From Lachnospiraceae bacterium UBA1753 (GTDB lineage: Bacteria; Bacillota; Clostridia; Lachnospirales; Lachnospiraceae): a stretch of DNA of 10,505 nucleotides. Position 1 is the stretch's first letter; every line of letters starts with the position of its first letter. The stretch is from NCBI GenBank assembly GCA_002317595.1, contig DCHL01000179.1, positions 1 through 10,505 on the forward strand, given 5' to 3'. The notes beneath the pieces are model-generated. The model made no database searches. It was not told the origin of the DNA and saw only the letters and a list, made by a program, of their open reading frames with translations. The position numbers were made by a program, and so were the translations under genes. Shown one piece after another: positions 7,101 to 10,505 of this stretch.

Positions 7101-7316
7101 GAGATGGCTATACTTGCTCTTTATACCAGAATAGATCAGCTTCAGAGGGCAGACCACCATGTGACGACTGAAGAAGTTGAAGAGATTATGGATGAGGCAA
7201 TAGCAAGTGTGGACAGAAAGACACTGGCGCACTTTAAGGACATCCTGTTTGCACGAAGATACAATGAAGATGATCTCATCATTATTCGTGAGAGTGACTT
7301 CAAAGTGAAATTATAA
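4101..7316 (+). CDS. TPR-like / acidic repeat / degenerate CbxX-type AAA+ protein, uncharacterised
   Basis: This predicted cytoplasmic protein of 1071 residues has no signal peptide or membrane segment. Residues 1-190 are repeated helix pairs resembling TPRs (KYEDARDVLLLAYDRFPSN, LLPAIEYFKEFKHIAPND). Residues about 205-825 are acidic and low-complexity, with a 12-residue repeat (372-407), two PVYEEE arrays (651-704, 741-806) and more ordinary helical stretches such as SGYLEMWERQRKENQKRR. Residues about 826-1071 look like a CbxX/CfxQ AAA+ domain with lid. Its Walker A position reads GNEQNARM (865-872) without GK[S/T], its Walker B reads ALIIEK (917-922) without DE, and the GLRSRF-like motif reads GLRSYF (961-966). 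It is therefore probably a non-hydrolysing AAA+ fold. TPR plus CbxX domains recall EccA of type VII secretion, but no such genes are nearby. Translation starts at GTG 4101, with GAGGTG (4089-4094) 6 bases upstream. It lies 11 bases before glgB in one operon, so a scaffold or regulator linked to glycogen is a guess. Confidence 0.85.
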   Translation: MDKYEYQVRLDQIKQLLSEHEYAEAMKVCDTIDWTKVRNTNTLCTVSEIYKINRKYEDARDVLLLAYDRFPSNKSIVYALCELSIKMKELLPAIEYFKEFKHIAPNDSDAYILQYKLYEAQDVSLEERIDVLEKYKKYGDYIEKWAYELAYLYHRVGLATKCVDECEELIVWFGEGKYVQKAMELKMLHRPLSASQQEKYDRMVGISEDEEYFNEEDAEEEYEDEVYGDEEYPEDGYEGEPYPEDGYTDGGFGPAYAPVVDSRRVPTQEIPAIPDEDGIIPTADPSSIEAKIIGVDKFSTQNLQAELSKSIAEVLEEQPGAAVQLEPVEEGESIPYEDGQAGYSDEELEYHETYSEEQIPQESVYEDEIVPPQEPVYEEEIAPAQEPVYEEEIAPAQEPVYEEETVPVQETSIEEEPVKEEVQPAVTAAPVQEPVARVIPMEVPSSGPTRVTRSDINNAHISNTAAIPPVDGNDEGPQVVLMETAGDPKTVKIVPSEESDTVKSVPASYPIQREPDDEEKLNRMLEQETNGQISMVVPEEETIEKQITGQMDISGYLEMWERQRKENQKRRIAGALRKSLEQTNTIVGPLSSVLPNITGPIPSVEELEKTITLIDEDKESAAAAAVRKAAQEAFENGAVPVAPMQTEAAEPVAKEEPIYEEEPVAEEEPVYEEEPVAEEEPVYEEEPVYEEEPVYEEEPIYEEPGKFDTSQIPVDDFATGAIPVLEEVPVEPEAVVYGEEPAYEEEPVYEEEPAYEEEPVYEEEPVYEEEPVYEEEPAYEEEPVAEEEPAYEEEPVAEEEPEYEEEPEEDDLYSEEDDPSDVLSEDELEELFGSFLNMKDMRSRIIDVLRNVDMNPVANNVIITGNEQNARMKLAHAIARSMQRTEVDFTGKLAKVSAKALNTKDIRRAMSKMNNGALIIEKAGDLTVNTLDTISKVINHSDVNMVIILEDEKSEIRKLSGLRSYFGKMFNIKINIPTYNNDDLVEFAKQYALEREYTIDEMAILALYTRIDQLQRADHHVTTEEVEEIMDEAIASVDRKTLAHFKDILFARRYNEDDLIIIRESDFKVKL
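5215..5322 (+). repeat. Three tandem 36-base repeats (12-residue unit QEPVYEEEIAPA)
   Basis: Units lie at 5215-5250, 5251-5286 and 5287-5322 in frame within the large acidic protein gene. The first two copies are identical over all 36 bases, including synonymous positions, while the third has diverged. This points to a recent duplication by slippage or unequal exchange. Confidence 0.9.
6051..6212 (+). repeat. Nine tandem 18-base repeats encoding P-[VI]-[YA]-EEE-type hexapeptides
   Basis: The array encodes residues 651-704 of the acidic protein: PVAKEE, PIYEEE, PVAEEE, PVYEEE, PVAEEE, then three PVYEEE and a final PIYEEP. Base-level differences between units are largely synonymous (GAG/GAA, TAT/TAC, CCT/CCC), so the peptide period is kept by selection or by repeated conversion. 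Confidence 0.92.
6321..6518 (+). repeat. Eleven tandem 18-base repeats encoding P-[VAE]-[YA]-EEE hexapeptides
   Basis: This second array encodes residues 741-806, using PAYEEE, PVYEEE, PVAEEE and PEYEEE, and fades into PEEDD. It is separated from the first array by 36 residues of non-repetitive sequence (SQIPVDDFATGAIPVLEE and neighbours). The spacer keeps a short IPV/IPVLEE motif also seen elsewhere in the linker. Confidence 0.92.
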
Positions 7317-7327
7317 GGAGAATTCTA

Positions 7328-9223
7328 ATGGAAAAGGTATTTATTTCTGAGATGGACCAGTACCTGTTTGGACAGGGAATCCACTATGAGATTTATAAGA
7401 AGCTTGGTGCACACCTGTCTGAAGAAGATGGTGTTGAGGGTGTATTTTTTGCAGTGTGGGCACCTCATGCTCAGTATGTAAGTGTTGTGGGTGAGTTCAA
7501 CGAGTGGCAGACAGATGCACATCCGATGGAGAGAATCGAGCCCCTTGGAATCTGGCAGCTCTTTGTGCCAGTTGCACAGCTTGGACAGCTCTATAAGTAT
7601 TTTATTGTAGGCCAGAATGGACAGGCAATATATAAGGCTGACCCTTATGCAAACGAGGCAGAACTCAGACCCGGAACAGCGTCTAGGATTACAGACATCA
7701 CTGGATTTAAGTGGACAGACAGTAAGTGGATGGATGAGAGAAGAGCCAGTGACCCTCAGAAGAGGCCTATGGCAATCTATGAGTGCCACATCGGTTCGTG
7801 GATGCGCCATCCCAAGCCTGAGGCAGCAGGCTACTACAATTACAAGGAGTTTGCAGACAGACTTATCGAGTACCTCAAGGAGATGAAGTATACACATGTT
7901 GAGCTTATGGGTATCGCAGAGTTTCCTTTTGATGGCTCATGGGGATATCAGGTTACAGGATACTATGCACCGACATCAAGATATGGAACCCCTAAGGATT
8001 TCATGTACCTGGTAAATAAGCTTCACAAGGCTAAGGTCGGAGTAATTCTTGACTGGGTACCTGCGCACTTCCCAAGAGATGCGCATGGTCTTGCTGACTT
8101 TGATGGAACAGCACTTTACGAGTATGCTGATCCCAAGAAGGGTGAGCATCCTGACTGGGGAACCAAGATTTTTGACTATGACAAAAATGAAGTTAAGAAC
8201 TTCCTGATTGCCAATGCACTCTACTGGCTTTCTGAGTATCATATCGATGGTCTCAGAGTTGATGCTGTTGCATCAATGCTCTACCTTGATTACGGTAAAG
8301 ACAATGGGCAGTGGGTGGCAAATAAGTATGGTGGCAACAAGAACCTCGAGGCGATTGAGTTCTTCAAGCACCTTAATTCAGTGGTACTTGGCAAGTTCCC
8401 TGGAGCGGTTACTATTGCCGAGGAGTCCACAGCATGGCCTAAGGTTACAGCAAGACCTGAGGATGATGGACTTGGCTTCTCGATGAAATGGAACATGGGT
8501 TGGATGCATGACTTCTGCGATTATATGAAGCTTGACCCCTACTTCCGTAAGGATAACCACTATAAGATGACATTTGCTATGAGCTACAATGGGGCAGAAA
8601 ATTACATTCTGGTTCTCAGCCATGACGAGGTTGTTCATCTCAAGTGTTCTATGGTAAATAAGATGCCTGGATATGAGGTTGATAAGTTCGCAAACCTCAG
8701 GGTTGGATATGCATATATGTTTGGTCACTGTGGAAAGAAGCTTCTTTTCATGGGACAGGAATTTGCTCAGAAGAGAGAGTGGAGCGAGGAGAGAGAACTT
8801 GACTGGTTCCTTCTTGATGAAGATCTGCATGCAGGCATGAAAAAATATGTTGGAGAGCTTCTCAAGCTCTATTCAAAGACTCCCTGTCTCTATGAGAATG
8901 ATAACGGATATGGCAGCTTTGAGTGGATTAATGCAGATGACACAGAAAAGAGTATCTATACTTTCATCAGAAAGAGTGAGGACGGAAAGGACAATCTGCT
9001 CTTCGTGCTCAACTTTACACCTATGGAGAGAGATGACTTCAGGGTTGGTGTTCCTGAGAAGGGCAAGTATAAGCTTGTGCTCAATTCCGACAGTGAGAAA
9101 TTTGGTGGAACAGGTAAGAGCATTCCTGCAAACTACACGGCAGAGGAGATTCCCTGGGATAACAGGCCGTATTCAATTGGAGTTCCGCTTGCACCCTACG
9201 CTGCAGTTGTAATAAAGTTCTAA
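7328..9223 (+). CDS. glgB: 1,4-alpha-glucan (glycogen) branching enzyme, GH13
   Basis: This enzyme creates alpha-1,6 branches in cytoplasmic glycogen by cutting an alpha-1,4 chain and rejoining it. Its 631 residues are a normal full length. A CBM48-type N-terminal domain lies at about residues 20-110 (FFAVWAPHAQYVSVVGEFNEW). The GH13 barrel carries all four motifs: DWVPAHF (242-248), GLRVDAVASMLY with nucleophile D312, TIAEEST with acid/base E365, and VLSHDEVVH with D433. A C-terminal beta domain ends APYAAVVIKF. After SHDEVVH the usual GK.SL is LKCSM, a variant I associate with Clostridia GlgB. AAGGAG (7315-7320) overlaps the upstream stop codon and is 7 bases before the ATG, so translation is probably coupled to the preceding gene. 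No other glycogen gene lies in the window. Confidence 0.97.
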   Translation: MEKVFISEMDQYLFGQGIHYEIYKKLGAHLSEEDGVEGVFFAVWAPHAQYVSVVGEFNEWQTDAHPMERIEPLGIWQLFVPVAQLGQLYKYFIVGQNGQAIYKADPYANEAELRPGTASRITDITGFKWTDSKWMDERRASDPQKRPMAIYECHIGSWMRHPKPEAAGYYNYKEFADRLIEYLKEMKYTHVELMGIAEFPFDGSWGYQVTGYYAPTSRYGTPKDFMYLVNKLHKAKVGVILDWVPAHFPRDAHGLADFDGTALYEYADPKKGEHPDWGTKIFDYDKNEVKNFLIANALYWLSEYHIDGLRVDAVASMLYLDYGKDNGQWVANKYGGNKNLEAIEFFKHLNSVVLGKFPGAVTIAEESTAWPKVTARPEDDGLGFSMKWNMGWMHDFCDYMKLDPYFRKDNHYKMTFAMSYNGAENYILVLSHDEVVHLKCSMVNKMPGYEVDKFANLRVGYAYMFGHCGKKLLFMGQEFAQKREWSEERELDWFLLDEDLHAGMKKYVGELLKLYSKTPCLYENDNGYGSFEWINADDTEKSIYTFIRKSEDGKDNLLFVLNFTPMERDDFRVGVPEKGKYKLVLNSDSEKFGGTGKSIPANYTAEEIPWDNRPYSIGVPLAPYAAVVIKF

Positions 9224-9231
9224 ACTGAATT

Positions 9232-9279
9232 TTGTACTAAATTAAGTACAATTGTGTCTGCAATATTTTTTGCACACAA
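9232..9279 (+). other. Two inverted repeats just after glgB
   Basis: TTGTACT (9232-9238) pairs with AGTACAA (9245-9251). TTGTGT plus GCAA (9252-9257, 9260-9263) pairs with TTGC plus ACACAA (9270-9279), with a two-base bulge. Neither is followed by a good T-run, so they are more likely to protect the 3' end of the message than to terminate it. The role is inferred. Confidence 0.4.
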
Positions 9280-9308
9280 GATATTGTTGTTAATAAATCT
9301 GATTCAAT

Positions 9309-9345
9309 AAAACGGGCGGAAATACTAATGTTTTCGCCTGTTTTT
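9309..9345 (+). terminator. Intrinsic terminator of the glgB operon
   Basis: A 14-bp stem pairs 9309-9322 with 9331-9344, with a GC-rich core (CGGGCG against CGCCTG), two G-U pairs and an 8-base loop. The stem ends in the T-run 9341-9345 and lies about 85 bases past the glgB stop. Confidence 0.85.
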
Positions 9346-9358
9346 GACGAAATACAAC

Positions 9359-9388
9359 TTGAAACATGATATGAATTTGTTGTACTAT
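9359..9388 (+). promoter_or_regulatory. Candidate sigma-A promoter of the first small gene
   Basis: TTGAAA (9359-9364) and TACTAT (9383-9388) are spaced by 18 bases. They lie between the glgB terminator and the gene starting at 9435. TTGACG at 9344-9349 is an alternative -35 but has no good -10 at the right distance. Confidence 0.35.
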
Positions 9389-9434
9389 GGGTATGTTCCT
9401 ATATTGATGAATAGATTCAGAAGGATTATTTAAT

Positions 9435-9905
9435 ATGAATATTGGTTCAATCGGGACAAGTGCATATAGTTTTTACAACAGTGCAAGCCGCGTTAACAAC
9501 GCGAATCTTGAGGCTGCTTCCAAGGTCCAGGAGTCTAAGGAACCTCGTGAGAGTAAGGTAAATGAGCAGCAGGAGAAGCCTTCCGCAGCGATATACCAGA
9601 GAGAGGATTACACAGGCCCTTCGCAGACACAGGTTGCACCTGAGAGCAGTTACCAGAAGCAGATGCTGTCAGATCCACATTTTGCGATGGAGAGAATGGC
9701 TGGCAAGCTGATGGACAAGCTTCCTCAGATATTTGCGGACATGAGCAAGCTGGTTACGCCTGCTTCTTCTGAGAATGCAGATGCACAGGCTGCAGTTTCT
9801 GCATCTAAGAAGGTTATTGCAGAGAACGATCCTGCAAGCTACTTGGAGCGTCAGGCACAGAATGCATATGTGCAGGATGTTGCACTTCAGGATATCAAGC
9901 TGTAA
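9435..9905 (+). CDS. Small uncharacterised protein, 156 residues
   Basis: I do not recognise a family. The protein has no signal peptide, membrane segment or cysteine. The N-terminus is rich in Ser, Asn and Gly (MNIGSIGTSAYSFYNSASRV), followed by a charged, Gln/Glu/Ser-rich, probably disordered stretch (about residues 25-75). A more helical segment follows (HFAMERMAGKLMDKLPQIFADMSKL, roughly residues 77-101) and then an Ala-rich C-terminus. The start has AAGGAT (9421-9426) 8 bases upstream. Terminators flank it on both sides, so it is probably monocistronic. Its N-terminus matches that of the next gene product at 9 of the first 20 positions, suggesting the two belong to one system. The look of the N-terminus recalls secreted flagellar-type substrates, but that is speculation. 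Confidence 0.75.
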   Translation: MNIGSIGTSAYSFYNSASRVNNANLEAASKVQESKEPRESKVNEQQEKPSAAIYQREDYTGPSQTQVAPESSYQKQMLSDPHFAMERMAGKLMDKLPQIFADMSKLVTPASSENADAQAAVSASKKVIAENDPASYLERQAQNAYVQDVALQDIKL

Positions 9906-9928
9906 GTCATATTTTTTACACAAATACA

Positions 9929-9961
9929 GGAACTCACGCCGAGAGGTGTGGGTTCTTTTTT
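9929..9961 (+). terminator. Intrinsic terminator after the first small gene
   Basis: An 11-bp stem pairs 9930-9940 with 9945-9955, with two G-U pairs and a GAGA tetraloop, and is followed by six Ts (9956-9961). It lies 24 bases after the stop codon. Confidence 0.88.
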
Positions 9962-9965
9962 ATGC

Positions 9966-9993
9966 TAAAGAAAAGCCGTGAGCTGTCCGATAA
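9966..9993 (+). promoter_or_regulatory. Sigma-28 (SigD/FliA)-like promoter before the second small gene
   Basis: TAAA (9966-9969) is followed after 16 bases by TCCGATAA (9986-9993). The sigma-28 family consensus is TAAA, about 15 bases, then GCCGATAA/T, so seven of eight -10 bases match. Transcription would begin near 10000 and give a leader of about 35 bases. No convincing sigma-A promoter was seen in this gap. Confidence 0.5.
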
Positions 9994-10003
9994 CTTTTGT
10001 ATC

Positions 10004-10030
10004 AATACAAATGGGATTGTATTTGGAGGT
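10004..10030 (+). promoter_or_regulatory. Leader hairpin with GGA loop adjoining the ribosome binding site
   Basis: AATACAA (10004-10010) pairs with TTGTATT (10017-10023) around the loop ATGGGA. A strong GGAGGT ribosome binding site follows at 10025-10030. That site is 5 bases from the ATG at 10036 and directly abuts the ATG at 10031, so 10036 is the start. GGA in a hairpin loop plus a second GGA in the ribosome binding site is the arrangement of CsrA targets. Confidence 0.4.
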
Positions 10031-10035
10031 ATGGA

Positions 10036-10505
10036 ATGAACATTGACGCATATGGCATTTCAAATACTTCCTTTGCAGAAACCAGCTCACATGTAGCTGG
10101 CACAAAAGAGAATATGGGCCACCACACGCCGAAGGATATGGCAGTGAGTGGATACAGATTAGACATTTCCGGCATAGTTAAGGACAACGCGGCATCTTCA
10201 CTTTACGCAAAGAGCGGAAAAGAGGTTGGTCAGGGAAAGACCATTGAGGAATGCCTGCAGGGAATCGCAGGACAGGATATCTCTGTCATGCACAACTATA
10301 TGGCGGTAGTGTCTAATTCTTTGTCTGCAGAGGATTTTGCAAAAATTTCAAAGGATGGTTTCAGTCTGAAGGATTTAAGTGCTGAGGATAGCGTTACAGT
10401 CATTGATCAGATAAAGGTCAGGCTGGCACAATCTGGAACTATCGTTGCTGGTTATACTGACACAGTGGATTCAGATACTGTTAAGGCTGTTACAGGAAGC
10501 GAAGC
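10036..10505 (+). CDS. Uncharacterised protein, 3'-truncated by window end (possibly DUF6240-like)
   Basis: The frame is open from ATG 10036 to the last base, 156 codons with no stop, so the gene continues beyond the window. GGAGGT (10025-10030) places the start; the ATG at 10031 is in another frame and too close. The N-terminus MNIDAYGISNTSF resembles that of the preceding gene product. Visible motifs are SGYRLDISGIVKDN (near residues 38-51), SVMHNYMAVVSNSLSAEDFAKI, and VTVIDQIKVRLAQSGTIVAGYTD before the truncation. From memory these resemble a Lachnospiraceae domain annotated as DUF6240, whose function is unknown to me; this needs a profile search. No signal peptide or membrane segment is visible. 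A sigma-28-like promoter upstream hints at co-regulation with motility genes. Confidence 0.8.
   Translation, partial: MNIDAYGISNTSFAETSSHVAGTKENMGHHTPKDMAVSGYRLDISGIVKDNAASSLYAKSGKEVGQGKTIEECLQGIAGQDISVMHNYMAVVSNSLSAEDFAKISKDGFSLKDLSAEDSVTVIDQIKVRLAQSGTIVAGYTDTVDSDTVKAVTGSE

Overview
The window reads as a chromosomal segment of a low-to-moderate GC Firmicute, most likely a Lachnospiraceae (Butyrivibrio/Roseburia-like) gut or rumen bacterium. This rests on codon use, strong AGGAG-type ribosome binding sites, a carbohydrate ABC transporter without its own ATPase gene, a Clostridia-type GlgB and a possible sigma-28-type promoter. The genus is an inference. All genes lie on the + strand and are densely packed; no gene-free stretch exceeds about 215 bases. 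No rRNA, tRNA, CRISPR array or insertion sequence was seen.

Region 1 (1-2784) is the distal part of a CUT1 sugar uptake operon. It holds the 3' part of an extracellular solute-binding protein gene, an intercistronic hairpin cluster, two MalF/MalG-type permease genes and a clear intrinsic terminator. Region 2 (2786-4018) has small GAA-loop hairpins followed by a stand-alone membrane acyltransferase of the acyltransferase-3 family.

Region 3 (4032-9345) is a two-gene operon driven by a good TTGACA/extended -10 promoter that has a palindrome in its spacer. The first gene encodes an unusual 1071-residue protein: an N-terminal TPR-like helical domain, about 600 residues of acidic low-complexity linker with PVYEEE hexapeptide arrays, and a C-terminal CbxX/CfxQ-like AAA+ fold whose Walker A, Walker B and arginine-finger positions are all degenerate. 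The second gene, 11 bases downstream, is an intact glycogen branching enzyme (glgB). A strong terminator follows. This pairing of a putative pseudo-ATPase scaffold with a glycogen enzyme is the most novel item in the window.

Region 4 (9346-10505) holds two small uncharacterised genes whose products share an N-terminal motif (MNI...G.S..SF....S.V). The second runs off the window end. It is preceded by a sigma-28 (SigD/FliA)-like promoter and a leader hairpin carrying GGA in its loop next to the Shine-Dalgarno sequence. This suggests, but does not prove, a motility-linked regulon.
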